A stretch of 64,000 nt of DNA from an uncultured Ruegeria sp. (lineage in GTDB: Bacteria; Pseudomonadota; Alphaproteobacteria; Rhodobacterales; Rhodobacteraceae), in the NCBI RefSeq assembly GCF_947500045.1, contig NZ_CANMQQ010000014.1, positions 1 to 64,000 of the forward strand, read 5' to 3'. How positions within the stretch are numbered: the stretch's first letter is position 1; each line of letters begins with the position of its first letter. Under the pieces are notes generated by a model. That model saw only the letters and a list, made by a program, of their open reading frames with translations. It was not told the DNA's origin and searched no databases. Positions 46,121 to 55,361 of this stretch are shown one piece after another. Made by a program: the position numbers and the translations under genes.

Positions 46121-46915
46121 CTATGCAACGTCACGCTGGAACGAAACCTTGGGTTGGAACGCGTGTACGCACACCTCGCTCCCATTGGTTTCGATTGCCG
46201 TATTTGCTGGTATCTCGAGCCAGTTGCCGCAATTTCCGTCCAAAGGTTCCGAAGATACAACGATCCCATCCCTGCATACACGGTAGTGCAAGCTTGGGGC
46301 AAAACGATCCGAGGCATATCTTGCCGCATAAAGGTTTTCCCCATCGGACCAGCATGCTGCAAATCGCATATACGGCAAGGCTCCGCTCTGCCTTGACAAT
46401 TCCTCGACCCGTTCGACCGATCTGCGCATTGCGCCTATTGGATCAGTCTCAAGGCCTTCTCCGTGGGCAATCAGGAAGATGGCCTCACTCTCTGTGGCTC
46501 CCAACCGGTGTTCATACAGGTTGGCTGGAATCATTGCGTCAAGCTGCTGCCGGATGCGGTTGTGACCGCCAGCTTGCCCATTGTGCATGAAGCTCCACCG
46601 GCCATAACCAAAAGGATGGCAGTTGTTGTGTGAAGTCGCAGTTCCCGTAGACGCGCGTACATGAGCAAGAAAGAGGCTCGATCGAGTGTGATGCGTTAGC
46701 TGCCGCAGGTTGGCATCTGACCATGCCGGATTGGTGTCTTTGTAAAAACAGGGATTTGCGCGATCCGAATACCAAGCAAGGCCAAACCCGTCTGCATTTA
46801 TGGGCGTCTTGCCAACAAGCGCGTTGCGACTTTGTTCGACAAGCGACTGCTCCTGTTTGAAGACCAACTCATCCAAGTGTCGGTTTTCACCAACCCACGC
46901 CAAAAATCGACACAT
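46121..46915 (-). CDS. class II glutamine amidotransferase (YafJ-like)
   Basis: 264 residues starting at ATG 46915 so that Cys2 becomes the N-terminal nucleophile (MCRFLAWVG); upstream codons to 47035 are not conserved. Ntn-type glutaminase features: DGFGLAWYS near residue 40, FLAHVRASTGTATSHNNCHPF near residue 80 and FMHNGQAGG near residue 108. No synthase domain is attached, as in YafJ and the EgtC-type hydrolases. It probably hydrolyses a gamma-glutamyl amide. The upstream and downstream genes give no clear pathway. Confidence 0.87.
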   Translation of the reverse strand: MCRFLAWVGENRHLDELVFKQEQSLVEQSRNALVGKTPINADGFGLAWYSDRANPCFYKDTNPAWSDANLRQLTHHTRSSLFLAHVRASTGTATSHNNCHPFGYGRWSFMHNGQAGGHNRIRQQLDAMIPANLYEHRLGATESEAIFLIAHGEGLETDPIGAMRRSVERVEELSRQSGALPYMRFAACWSDGENLYAARYASDRFAPSLHYRVCRDGIVVSSEPLDGNCGNWLEIPANTAIETNGSEVCVHAFQPKVSFQRDVA

Positions 46916-47116
46916 CAGTTTTTCCAAAATTGCACGAATTCCGGCTATCAATAGCATCGGCGAACAAAGAAGAGTTCCCCAATCTTCGTAAATTCCGGTG
47001 GTTTTGCCTATCAAATGACGACGACATGGTGTCATGAGTGGGTCAAAATCCCACCCTGCGGACTGGTTCTGTAAAGCTAGTTAGTCAAAGGCCTGAATTT
47101 TCACCGGGGCCAGATC

Positions 47117-47926
47117 CTAGAAATCGATCTCGACACCCGGCAAGTTCAATTCCTTCATCATGTCACGCAATTCCTGACGCGCGGCGATGTTCGAGATGTT
47201 AAGCTGTTTGACCCCGATATCCTTGAGGTCCAGTAGCGTCAGCCCGCGTGGGAACAATTCGCGGAAGATAACGCGTTCAGAAAAACCTGACGCAACGCGG
47301 AATCCGATGCGCTGCGACAGCATTTCGATGGCGCGTTGCATCTTTTCTTTGTTGACCATTCGCTGGGTACCGACCCGGTTGCGCACCACCACCCAATCAA
47401 TGGGTTTCAGCCCGGCCTGTGCCCGCAACTGACGTGCGTTCCAGACCATCTCGGAATAAACCGAGGGGCCAAGGATTTTCTCACCCTTGGAATCGATCCG
47501 AGCCAGAAGGTCAAAATCGATGAAACTGTCGTTCAGAGGCGTCACCAGAGTATCCGCCAGCGAATGGGCGACCTGGCTGAGACGGGTGTGTGAGCCGGGG
47601 CAGTCGATCAGAATGAAATCGCTGTCGCTTTCCAGCTCGGCCACGGCAGCCGACAGACGGTGGTCATAGATGTTCTCACCGGGCTTAAGTGCGCTCGCAT
47701 CGATTTCGGGCAGGTCGTGATGGCGCGGACTGCGCAATGACAGGTCCGACCCGTTCAGAAAGTTCAGGCGGTTCTCAAAATATCGACCAAGACTGCGCTG
47801 CCGTAGGTCCAGATCCAGTGTGCTGACCTTATGCCCCAGCCGTGCCAAAGCTGTCGCTACATGCATCGACACGGTCGATTTACCAGCGCCGCCCTTTTCA
47901 TTCCCGACCACAATGATATGTGCCAT
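47117..47926 (-). CDS. mipZ: MipZ, division-plane positioning ATPase
   Basis: 269 residues. ParA/MinD-type P-loop with deviant Walker A NEKGGAGKST near residue 9, DLDLRQRSLGRYFENR near residue 37, and DFILIDCPGSHTRLS near residue 98. The N-terminus IIVVGNEKGGAGKSTVSMHVA matches MipZ of alphaproteobacteria. It forms a bipolar gradient with ParB and blocks FtsZ rings away from midcell. Monocistronic here. Confidence 0.95.
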   Translation of the reverse strand: MAHIIVVGNEKGGAGKSTVSMHVATALARLGHKVSTLDLDLRQRSLGRYFENRLNFLNGSDLSLRSPRHHDLPEIDASALKPGENIYDHRLSAAVAELESDSDFILIDCPGSHTRLSQVAHSLADTLVTPLNDSFIDFDLLARIDSKGEKILGPSVYSEMVWNARQLRAQAGLKPIDWVVVRNRVGTQRMVNKEKMQRAIEMLSQRIGFRVASGFSERVIFRELFPRGLTLLDLKDIGVKQLNISNIAARQELRDMMKELNLPGVEIDF

Positions 47927-48144
47927 GCCTGTATTCCCAAGTCCCGCCGTGTTTGCCTACACGTTGTTGGCAGCCACTATATGTTGTGTAGGCCGGGAAT
48001 GGAAGAACCTCGAACCGTCCTGAGAGGCATTATCACACTCTATTTCGGAAAAGCGCGTGATGGTTGGGGGTTAGGGTAAATCCTTGCCAAAAGGTCGCCC
48101 CTGTTTCACTGTCCCCAACAGGGTATTGTGATCGAGGGCAGCCA

Positions 48145-49032
48145 TTGGATCACCTGTTTCTGAACGTTCTGAACGTGGTTCTGCCCGTGCTGATCTGCGC
48201 TGGAATCGGTTATTGTCTCGCACTTATCCGCGCCCCTTTCGACAACAAGGTTATTGGCGGGATCGTGTCGCGAGTCGGATATCCGACGCTGATCATCTCG
48301 CATCTGTCTACCACCAAGATTGCGGTCGACACCTTTCTTGACGTGATGACGGCCGCAGCCTTGGCGATTGCCGGATTTGGCCTTTTGGGGTTTGTAATAC
48401 TCAAGCTATTGCGGCTGCCGGTGCGGGCATTTCTGACACCCCTGATGCATGGCAATGTTGGAAATATTGGTCTGCCTATAACCCTGCTGGCGCTGGGCGA
48501 TGCGGGCATGGCCTATACGATGGGGTTTGTGGTCGTTGTGCTGATCAGCATCTTCACCATCGGCATGTGGATTCCAGCCGGAGAGTTTTCTCCCAAAAAG
48601 CTGGCGACGTCTCCGATCATCTATGCGGTGGCTTTGTCATTGGCACTGATGGCCACGGGTTATAGTTTGCCGCAACCCATAGCCAAATCATTTGACATAC
48701 TGGGCGGCCTCTCGATCCCGCTGATGCTGCTGACGTTGGGCCATACTCTGGCGACGCTGCGGATCAAAAGCCTTGGACGTGCAATTTTGCTGACGGCGCT
48801 GCATCTGGCGATGGCGGTTGTCATTGCCGGCGCGCTGGTTTGGATATTCGGTTTCACCGGAGCTGAACGGGGCGCGGTGATTCTGTGCTGTTTGATGCCG
48901 TCATCTGTGGCGACCTATCTGTTCATCGACCAGCATATGCCCGAATACGGGCCTGACGTGGCCGGTTTCATTCTGGTCTCGACGTTGACGACGATACTGG
49001 TTCTGCCGGTGGCGCTGTCCTACTGGATCTGA
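48145..49032 (+). CDS. AEC-family (auxin-efflux-like) transporter
   Basis: 295 residues from TTG 48145 (GAGGG six bases upstream); the open frame to 48064 would add a hydrophilic lead not fitting the family. About ten hydrophobic segments, with the AEC pattern in MHGNVGNIGLPITLLALG near residue 108 and a second, related half. Family members export or exchange carboxylates such as malate. Substrate unknown. Monocistronic by position, divergent from mipZ. Confidence 0.85.
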   Translation: MDHLFLNVLNVVLPVLICAGIGYCLALIRAPFDNKVIGGIVSRVGYPTLIISHLSTTKIAVDTFLDVMTAAALAIAGFGLLGFVILKLLRLPVRAFLTPLMHGNVGNIGLPITLLALGDAGMAYTMGFVVVVLISIFTIGMWIPAGEFSPKKLATSPIIYAVALSLALMATGYSLPQPIAKSFDILGGLSIPLMLLTLGHTLATLRIKSLGRAILLTALHLAMAVVIAGALVWIFGFTGAERGAVILCCLMPSSVATYLFIDQHMPEYGPDVAGFILVSTLTTILVLPVALSYWI

Positions 49033-49175
49033 CCAGCGCTGGTGGTCGAGCGGGACGTGCCGTTAGCTAAATACTATACGTGGCGACAAAAAATCGTTTA
49101 ATAATAGACACAACACGGCGCTGAATAGTGCGCGCCATTAAGACCAGAGCGCTATTCCTGAACAGGAGCAGGCAC

Positions 49176-50762
49176 ATGCCAAAAGACGCCATTGAAGACA
49201 CGCCGGCCACGGGCGGGGCACGGCTGGTCCTGATGATGACCGCTTTGTGTATGATGGTTGTTGGCTTCAACACCACGGCTGTTGCGACGATCCTGCCCAA
49301 CCTGAAAGCCGATTTCGACCTCACGCCATCAAGCCTGCAATGGGTGATGGCGATTTACACGGTGGTGAGCGCGACCCTGGTCACAATCGTAAGCCGTTTC
49401 GGTGACATCACCGGAAAGATGGGCGTGTTCTTTGCAGGGATGATCGTTTTTGCGCTTGGCTCGACCCTCGTGCTGTTTTCACAGGATGCAGCCATGTTGT
49501 TGGTGGGCCGGGGCGCCCAGGGAGCCGGGGCCGCCGCCTTGTTCGGCACCTCGCTGTCCCTGTTAACCGCCGCAACGCCCGAGGATCAACGGGCTAGCGT
49601 AACTGGTGCATGGGGTGCGATCGTTGGGTTGGCGATTGGCGTTGGCCCAATCGTTGGTGGCGCATTCGCGCATTACCTAAGCTGGCGTGGCGTATTCGCC
49701 ACCGATCTTGCGCTGCTCATTGTGGCGTTTGTGATCGGTCTGCGGGTGAGCAAAGAGCATTACGTCCCCGACACCCGTCAAGCAGGCGCAAAGTTTGATC
49801 TGGCAGGTGCCGTCGCGTTGGTCCTGCTGCTAGGTCCCCTGTCCTTCGCGCTCAGCAACGGTGAAAGCCACGGATGGGCCAGCAGATCGACCCTGATCCC
49901 ACTTTGTGTTTCGGGGCTTGCCGTGGTTGCATTGGTGATCACCTCGCGCCGCAGCGCGGACCCCCTGGTCGAGCTGCGCTATTTCCGCCATCCCCGCTAT
50001 TTCATGGCGGCAGCGGGGATGTTCATAACGGGCTTCGCGCTGTTCAGCTTTTTTGTTTATTTCAACGTCTTCGTTCAATCGCCGGATGCATTCGGCTTGT
50101 CCGCCGTTGGGGCGGGTATAGCGATCCTGCCTTTGAGCGGCAGCATGTTCGTGGTCTCTGTCATCGCTCCACGTTTCCTTGCACCGTACAGTTTTCGGTG
50201 GCCCGTGGTCGTTGGAATGGGGTTCATGGCCTGCGGATTTCTGCTTTTGACAACGACGACGAACACAACCGGTATGACAGGGATCTGGTGGAAACTGATG
50301 ATCATCGGTATCGGGCTTGGTATCTGCTTTTCGCTCTTGCCCCGGCTTGGCCTGCGGTTGCTGCCGGAAGAGCATATGGGGCAGGGGTCGGGTGTGGTTA
50401 ACGCCTGCCTATATTTCGGTGCGACACTTGGGGCAGTCGTCGGCGGGCTTTCTGCATCCCTGACCACCCGGCGGGGCCTGTCAGAGCTCATTGGTGCGTT
50501 GCCTGCGGGGTCGGTTGAACGCACCGATTTGGCTCATGCGCTGACACATGGCTCCTCGGGGCAGGTGCAACAGCTTATCGCCGGGTTGGATCCTACAATC
50601 AGCAGCAAGGTTGCCAGCGCGCTGCGTGATTTGCAGGATAACGCTTTTGACAGCGTGATGTTGGTTGCGGCCAGCGTTTCGCTGGCTGGAATGTTGCTGG
50701 CCCTGCTGCTGCTCAGAGGGCCTGTTCCACCGGTACACAGCGCGGCGGACCTGACGCGCTAG
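49176..50762 (+). CDS. MFS multidrug-type transporter (DHA2 family)
   Basis: 528 residues from ATG 49176, seven bases after AGGAG. About fourteen membrane segments, with motif A-like SRFGDITGKMG near residue 90 and motif C in GAIVGLAIGVGPIVGGAFAHYLSWR. Fourteen helices and this motif set point to the DHA2 group of proton-driven drug exporters. No fusion partner or outer-membrane gene adjoins, so it probably works alone. Substrate unknown. Confidence 0.9.
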   Translation: MPKDAIEDTPATGGARLVLMMTALCMMVVGFNTTAVATILPNLKADFDLTPSSLQWVMAIYTVVSATLVTIVSRFGDITGKMGVFFAGMIVFALGSTLVLFSQDAAMLLVGRGAQGAGAAALFGTSLSLLTAATPEDQRASVTGAWGAIVGLAIGVGPIVGGAFAHYLSWRGVFATDLALLIVAFVIGLRVSKEHYVPDTRQAGAKFDLAGAVALVLLLGPLSFALSNGESHGWASRSTLIPLCVSGLAVVALVITSRRSADPLVELRYFRHPRYFMAAAGMFITGFALFSFFVYFNVFVQSPDAFGLSAVGAGIAILPLSGSMFVVSVIAPRFLAPYSFRWPVVVGMGFMACGFLLLTTTTNTTGMTGIWWKLMIIGIGLGICFSLLPRLGLRLLPEEHMGQGSGVVNACLYFGATLGAVVGGLSASLTTRRGLSELIGALPAGSVERTDLAHALTHGSSGQVQQLIAGLDPTISSKVASALRDLQDNAFDSVMLVAASVSLAGMLLALLLLRGPVPPVHSAADLTR

Positions 50763-50930
50763 TATAGAAGCAATTATGCGTCAAAGGTGCGGATGAAACC
50801 TGTGCCTCAGGCTGAGTTTCAGGGGGCATCAAACCCCTCCGGTTCTACCCGATGAACTACTGTAAGGAACAAAATCTGTTGGAGCAGAGGCTATGGTGCG
50901 ATTGTGAATGTGTTTGTGCGAGAAAAGCTG

Positions 50931-52955
50931 ATGATTAAACAAGGCGCTCTAGAACGGGTTCTGATCGCCTTCTTGTGCCTGTTTGTGACGCCCGTGTGCA
51001 CGTTGGCGCAGGTAGGCCCGGATGTGGAAACCTGGCCGATACAAGGAATGCCGTCCGATGCGCCCACTCCTGATCTGAGCGAATTAAACCACAAGCCCGC
51101 TGGTCTTCATGGGAAAATTCAAACACAGGATGGGGCATTGGTGTTCGAGGACGGAACGCCAATCCGTTTCTGGGGCGTTAACCTGCAGGCCTACGCCCTG
51201 TTTCATACCAACACCAGCGCGATAGAGTTACACGCGCAAAGGATGGCACGCCTGGGGATCAATCTTGTGCGAATCCATCACCACGATTCCCACTGGGTTC
51301 ATCCCAATGTCTTCGGAACAAAGCCATCCGACACGCTTGGGCTCGACCCTGCGTCGATGCAAAAGCTTGATGCCTGGATCGCGGCGCTCAAAGATCAAGG
51401 AATTTACGTTTGGCTTGATCTCCATGTCGGGCGGAGGTTCACAAAGCAGGATGGAATTTCAGGGTTTGACGAGATTGCAGAGGATGAAGGCTTAGCCGAT
51501 GTCCGGGGCTTCAATTACATTTCGCCCACGATCGAGGCGCGAATGGTTGAGTTCCAGGAGGCATATCTTAGTCATCAGAATGCTATGACGGGCCTGACCT
51601 ATGCCGAAGATCCGGCAGTTGTCGCCGTGATGTTGACGAATGAAAATGATCTTACCCATCACTTCGGTCACAGCCTTCTGCCTAACAAGAACGTGCCTTT
51701 GCATAGTGAGCTTTTCATGGCTCTTGCAGATGAATTCGCGCGCTCGAACGACCTTGATCCAGATGAGACGTGGCGAACATGGGAGCATGGTGCCTCAAGG
51801 ATTTTCCTAAGCGATCTGGAGCGTCGTTTCAATGGGAGACTGATCCCTGCGGTCCGCGACACCGGGTTTGAGGGCCTGATCTCGACAACAAGCCTGTGGG
51901 GCGCGATGTCGATTTCGGGGCTGCCGTCTCTGACGGTTGGTTCCATAATCGACGCGCATAGCTATGGCACCGGCGGGGAAATCGGATTTGATCCGCGCCA
52001 GCGGTCTGGCTCTATGGAATGGATCGCCATAGCTCAGGTCGAAGGCATGCCGCTGAGTGTTTCCGAGTGGAACATCGGAGAATTTCCTGCTGAGGATCGT
52101 TTCATCACACCGCTCCGTGTCGCCACAAGTGCGGCGCATCAAGGCTGGGATGCGATGATGATCTATGGATACTCACAGCAATCTCTTGACGGATCCACGG
52201 CGCCGAGCAATTGGAGTATGGCCGAAGATCCCGGATTGATATGGATGATGCCAGCCGCAGCGCTTCTTTTTCGGGAAGGACATGTCCGGCAGGCCGAGAA
52301 TTCCTATGCGATTTGCCTGGACGAAGACGAGTTTTTTGGACGCCCCGTCTCGCCCGAGACGTCTGTTGCCATTCGCACCGTGTTTGAACAAAGCAGGCTA
52401 GTCACATGTATGCCCCAGACCCGCGCATTGCCGTGGCTCGCAGCAACCGAATTGAATCGCGATGATTATCGCCTGCTTGACCTCGACAAATCCTATCTGC
52501 CCAAAGATGCGACCGTTGTCCGCGCGGATACCGGAGAGTTTCAGCGCGATTTCGGCAACGCCCGGTTCAAGGTTGATACCGGCAAAAGTCAGATCGTGGC
52601 AGGGAGCTTTCAGGACGAAACCATCGAGACCCGAGATGTAGTATTCGGGATCACCACCCCCATGGCAGCTGTCGCGGTCCAAAGCCTCGACGGCAATGAG
52701 ATTGCGCAATCGGGTCGGATACTGATCTCGATCACAGGGCGAAGTGTTCCGGTCGAGGCTAAATCGGCAGATTTCAGGGTCGAACCGGTGACCGGCACTT
52801 TGCAGATCAAGGCCCCTGCTGGCCTGATGCTGAGGTCTGTTGATCAAAACGCTGCCCTGCCATCCAATGCCCATCACTATGAGGGGGGACGGCATGTGAT
52901 TGATTTGGCCGAAATCAAAGGCGCGCGCTGGCTGTACCTTGAGCAGGCTCAATAG
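50931..52955 (+). CDS. secreted glycoside hydrolase of clan GH-A
   Basis: 674 residues from ATG 50931, with a GTG at 50904 as the alternative. Signal peptide MIKQGALERVLIAFLCLFVTPVCTLAQ, cleaved near residue 27. A (beta/alpha)8 domain follows: FWGVNLQAYALF, LGINLVRIHHHD, and IYVWLDLHVG. The acid/base Glu is in MLTNENDL (near residue 238) and the nucleophile Glu in SVSEWNIG (near residue 379), the clan GH-A pattern. A C-terminal beta-rich domain covers residues ~470-674. Polysaccharide substrate unknown. It ends at a shared bidirectional terminator. Confidence 0.83.
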   Translation: MIKQGALERVLIAFLCLFVTPVCTLAQVGPDVETWPIQGMPSDAPTPDLSELNHKPAGLHGKIQTQDGALVFEDGTPIRFWGVNLQAYALFHTNTSAIELHAQRMARLGINLVRIHHHDSHWVHPNVFGTKPSDTLGLDPASMQKLDAWIAALKDQGIYVWLDLHVGRRFTKQDGISGFDEIAEDEGLADVRGFNYISPTIEARMVEFQEAYLSHQNAMTGLTYAEDPAVVAVMLTNENDLTHHFGHSLLPNKNVPLHSELFMALADEFARSNDLDPDETWRTWEHGASRIFLSDLERRFNGRLIPAVRDTGFEGLISTTSLWGAMSISGLPSLTVGSIIDAHSYGTGGEIGFDPRQRSGSMEWIAIAQVEGMPLSVSEWNIGEFPAEDRFITPLRVATSAAHQGWDAMMIYGYSQQSLDGSTAPSNWSMAEDPGLIWMMPAAALLFREGHVRQAENSYAICLDEDEFFGRPVSPETSVAIRTVFEQSRLVTCMPQTRALPWLAATELNRDDYRLLDLDKSYLPKDATVVRADTGEFQRDFGNARFKVDTGKSQIVAGSFQDETIETRDVVFGITTPMAAVAVQSLDGNEIAQSGRILISITGRSVPVEAKSADFRVEPVTGTLQIKAPAGLMLRSVDQNAALPSNAHHYEGGRHVIDLAEIKGARWLYLEQAQ

Positions 52956-52956
52956 A

Positions 52957-52982
52957 AAAGGCCGCCCCTAGGGGCGGCCTTT
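52957..52982. terminator. bidirectional terminator hairpin
   Basis: AAAGGCCGCCCC / GGGGCGGCCTTT makes a perfect 12-bp stem with a 2-base loop between the glycosidase (plus) and rpmE (minus). Both strands carry T-rich ends, so it can stop both transcripts. Confidence 0.9.
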
Positions 52983-53003
52983 CGCATTCGAAACAAGGCG
53001 GAT

Positions 53004-53225
53004 TTAGAAGCCCAGACCTTCGTATTTCTTTTTGAACTTCGACACACGGCCGCCAGCGTCCAACAGGCGCGACGAACCACCGGTCCATGCGGGGTGCACG
53101 GAGGGGTCGATTTCCAGGGCCAGCTGGTCGCCTTCGGCGCCCCAGGTGGATTTCATCTGAACTACGGTGCCATCGGTCATTTTGACGTCGATGACGTGAT
53201 AATCGGGATGGATGTCTTTTTTCAT
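53004..53225 (-). CDS. rpmE: 50S ribosomal protein L31
   Basis: 73 residues ([22 protein letters not shown]... [11 protein letters not shown]). The segment that carries CxxC in zinc-binding L31 reads [11 protein letters not shown], so it is the zinc-free form, as usual in Rhodobacteraceae. Last gene of the rplS-rpmE pair, 11 bp after rplS. Confidence 0.97.
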   Translation of the reverse strand: MKKDIHPDYHVIDVKMTDGTVVQMKSTWGAEGDQLALEIDPSVHPAWTGGSSRLLDAGGRVSKFKKKYEGLGF

Positions 53226-53236
53226 CTTTCCGCTCC

Positions 53237-53620
53237 TTACGCTTCGGCGCCAGCCTTGGGCTTGTAGTTGGTGACTTCGGCGATACGCGCGGATTTACCA
53301 CGGCGCGAGCGCAGATAGTACAGTTTGGCACGACGGACGCGGCCACGGCGGACAACGGTGATGCTGTCGATGTTGGTCGAATACAGCGGGAACACACGCT
53401 CCACGCCTTCGCCAAACGAAATCTTGCGTACGGTGAACGCACCGGCGATGGTGTTGCCGCCTTTGCGGGCGATGCAGACGCCTTCGTAATTCTGTACACG
53501 GGTGCGTGACCCTTCGGTCACTTTAAAGCCAACACGGATTGTGTCACCGGCTTTGAAATCGGGAATGTCTTTCCCCAGGGCGGCAATCTGTTCCGCCTCA
53601 AGCTGTGCGATCAGGTCCAT
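53237..53620 (-). CDS. rplS: 50S ribosomal protein L19
   Basis: 127 residues from ATG 53620 (AGGAG seven bases upstream); the frame to 53704 would add an extra segment absent from L19. Family segments: [30 protein letters not shown] and [29 protein letters not shown]. It contacts 16S rRNA at the subunit interface. In most proteobacteria rplS follows trmD directly; here about 1.7 kb with two opposite or unrelated lipoprotein genes lie between. Confidence 0.97.
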   Translation of the reverse strand: MDLIAQLEAEQIAALGKDIPDFKAGDTIRVGFKVTEGSRTRVQNYEGVCIARKGGNTIAGAFTVRKISFGEGVERVFPLYSTNIDSITVVRRGRVRRAKLYYLRSRRGKSARIAEVTNYKPKAGAEA

Positions 53621-54001
53621 CGCAGGTACTCCTATATGCTCGTGGTTGGTCCACGAAGTTTGGGCACGGCCTGAGAGCTCTTGGTCTTCACCGGGTCCTG
53701 CCATGCAGCCCGCCAGAGGTCAGATCGAATGTTCCTTTGGTCCGGTTTGTCCCGACGCGCCGTGGCCGAAGAAAGCCGGGCGTCACGCCATGATGAAAAC
53801 CAAAACACCGGAGTCGCATAACACGGCACCGGATTGCGGTGCTTTACGGGCTTTGAACGCAGGGATCAAGCCTAAACTGGCACTATTCATCGTATATGCC
53901 GGTGTGTTTTCGCCAACCATCAAATACATCGTTGCCTTGTCGGTCAGATCAGGCACACTGGGTTCAATTATAAGAGCAGATATTTGATACAGGACCATAA
54001 G
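53621..54001. other. divergent regulatory gap before rplS and the GH25 gene
   Basis: About 380 bp holding the rplS leader and the GH25 promoter region. Short frames present on both strands show no domain or ribosome site. I see no strong hairpin or known leader element. Confidence 0.45.
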
Positions 54002-54823
54002 ATGCGCAAAGCACTTCTGCTGGCCGTTCTGGCGTTGGCACTTGTCTCATGTGGCCGTCGTGGCCCACAACCTCAGGCGGTCGAACCGCAGGCATTCGCG
54101 GATACGACCCCACCCTCAATCATCTATCCAGCCTTTGGCGATGCCGATCCGCACCCGTGGGAGGGCCGCCATCCCGGACACTACCCGGTGCACGGGCTGG
54201 ATGTCTCGCGTTGGCAAGGACCGATAGACTGGCGCACCGCGCGCAAATCGGGTGTCAGCTTTGCCTTTATCAAAGCCACCGAGGGCGGAGATTTCTCTGA
54301 CCCAATGTTTGATGAGCATCGGCGCGGCGCGCAAGCCGCCGGGGTGCCTTGGGGCGCTTATCATTATTACTACTTCTGTCGTCCCGCCGCCGAACAGGCC
54401 CGATGGTTCATTCGCAACGTTCCCAAAGGCGCTGACCTGCCGCATGTGCTCGACATGGAATGGACGCCGCATTCGAAAACGTGCACCCTGCGTCCCGATG
54501 GCCGCACTATTCGGTCCGAGGCGCAAAAATTCCTTGATATTCTAGAGCGCCATTACGGCCGTCGACCCATCGTCTATACGACGGTGGATTTCTATCAGGA
54601 CACCGATATTGGCCGCCTGCCCAAAACTGAGTTTTGGCTGCGTTCGGTCGCAGGCCACCCCCGCAACGTCTACCCGCGCGCGATCTGGCGGTTCTGGCAG
54701 TATACCGGCACGGGTTTGGTGCCGGGGGTTCAGGGCAAGGTCGACATCAACACCTTCAACGGCACGCCCGAGACCTGGGCACGGTGGAAGTCAGGAACGC
54801 CTCACGTTTCGGGCACACCATAG
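54002..54823 (+). CDS. GH25 lysozyme-type lipoprotein
   Basis: 273 residues from ATG 54002 (AGGA eight bases upstream). Lipoprotein signal MRKALLLAVLALALVSC with lipobox LVSC, so it is probably anchored to a membrane. Residues ~60-260 are a GH25 muramidase: HGLDVSRWQGPIDW with catalytic Asp, FAFIKATEGG, GAYHYYYFC, and LDMEW with the catalytic Glu. It cleaves peptidoglycan between MurNAc and GlcNAc. Its end overlaps the convergent lipoprotein gene by 22 bp. Confidence 0.9.
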   Translation: MRKALLLAVLALALVSCGRRGPQPQAVEPQAFADTTPPSIIYPAFGDADPHPWEGRHPGHYPVHGLDVSRWQGPIDWRTARKSGVSFAFIKATEGGDFSDPMFDEHRRGAQAAGVPWGAYHYYYFCRPAAEQARWFIRNVPKGADLPHVLDMEWTPHSKTCTLRPDGRTIRSEAQKFLDILERHYGRRPIVYTTVDFYQDTDIGRLPKTEFWLRSVAGHPRNVYPRAIWRFWQYTGTGLVPGVQGKVDINTFNGTPETWARWKSGTPHVSGTP

Positions 54824-55227
54824 GTTTCTATGGTGCCGCCGCCGACAAGGTGATCCAAACGGCGCGCGCGTTCCTCTCCGACAGAGTCGCGCAGCCAGAA
54901 GCGTTCGCCTTCGTTAAGTTCACGCCGTTCGAACCCTTGCTCGGTCATGCAGCGGTCGACTTGATCGATTTCGCCTTGTCTGCGTAGCCGATCATCAAAT
55001 GGGGCGGTGATGGCAGGACCCAAGATAATACCCCACACCAGTACGTTGGTTGCGTACCCCCCGATCACGGCAGCATTGCCACCGATATCGGCCTCGGTCG
55101 CGCAATTTTGCACGGCGATGCGCGCAGAGTGCAGATTATGACCGGCTTGCGTGGGGACCGACATTTCAATGGGTTTGGTAGTGCAGGCCGATACGGCAAG
55201 CACAGCTAAGCAAAGGGCTTTTTTCAT
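54802..55227 (-). CDS. small lipoprotein of unknown function
   Basis: 141 residues. Lipoprotein signal MKKALCLAVLAVSAC with lipobox VSAC at residue ~15. A Gly/Ala-rich hydrophobic stretch (IGGNAAVIGGYATNVLVWGIILGPA, residues ~48-72) may insert in or pack against a membrane, then a charged tail with CMTEQGFERREL. The pattern of a Cys pair and the GF(E/x)R ending resembles small outer-membrane lipoproteins, but I do not assign a family. It converges on and overlaps the GH25 gene by 22 bp. Confidence 0.7.
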   Translation of the reverse strand: MKKALCLAVLAVSACTTKPIEMSVPTQAGHNLHSARIAVQNCATEADIGGNAAVIGGYATNVLVWGIILGPAITAPFDDRLRRQGEIDQVDRCMTEQGFERRELNEGERFWLRDSVGEERARRLDHLVGGGTIETYGVPET

Positions 55228-55245
55228 ATTTCAACCTGCTATGAA

Positions 55246-55280
55246 CTGAATAAAAATTGCTTCATGCAACATCTGAAGCA
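55246..55280 (-). terminator. Rho-independent terminator downstream of trmD
   Basis: TGCTTCA / TGAAGCA forms a 7-bp stem (55258-55264 and 55274-55280). On the minus strand it is followed by ATTTTTATT. It lies about 80 bp after the trmD stop and is a plausible end of the long ffh-to-trmD transcript. Confidence 0.6.
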
Positions 55281-55361
55281 TGAGTATTTATTCGTTCGAT
55301 CAGCTGCAAGAAGAGTGCACCAAAAGGCTGGTTCTGCGGCACCTGCGCCACACTAGGTGGC

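Noticed and set aside
53783..53998. 71-codon minus-strand frame upstream of the GH25 gene
   Set aside because: No ribosome site, no domain, and it sits in a promoter gap; not supported as a gene.
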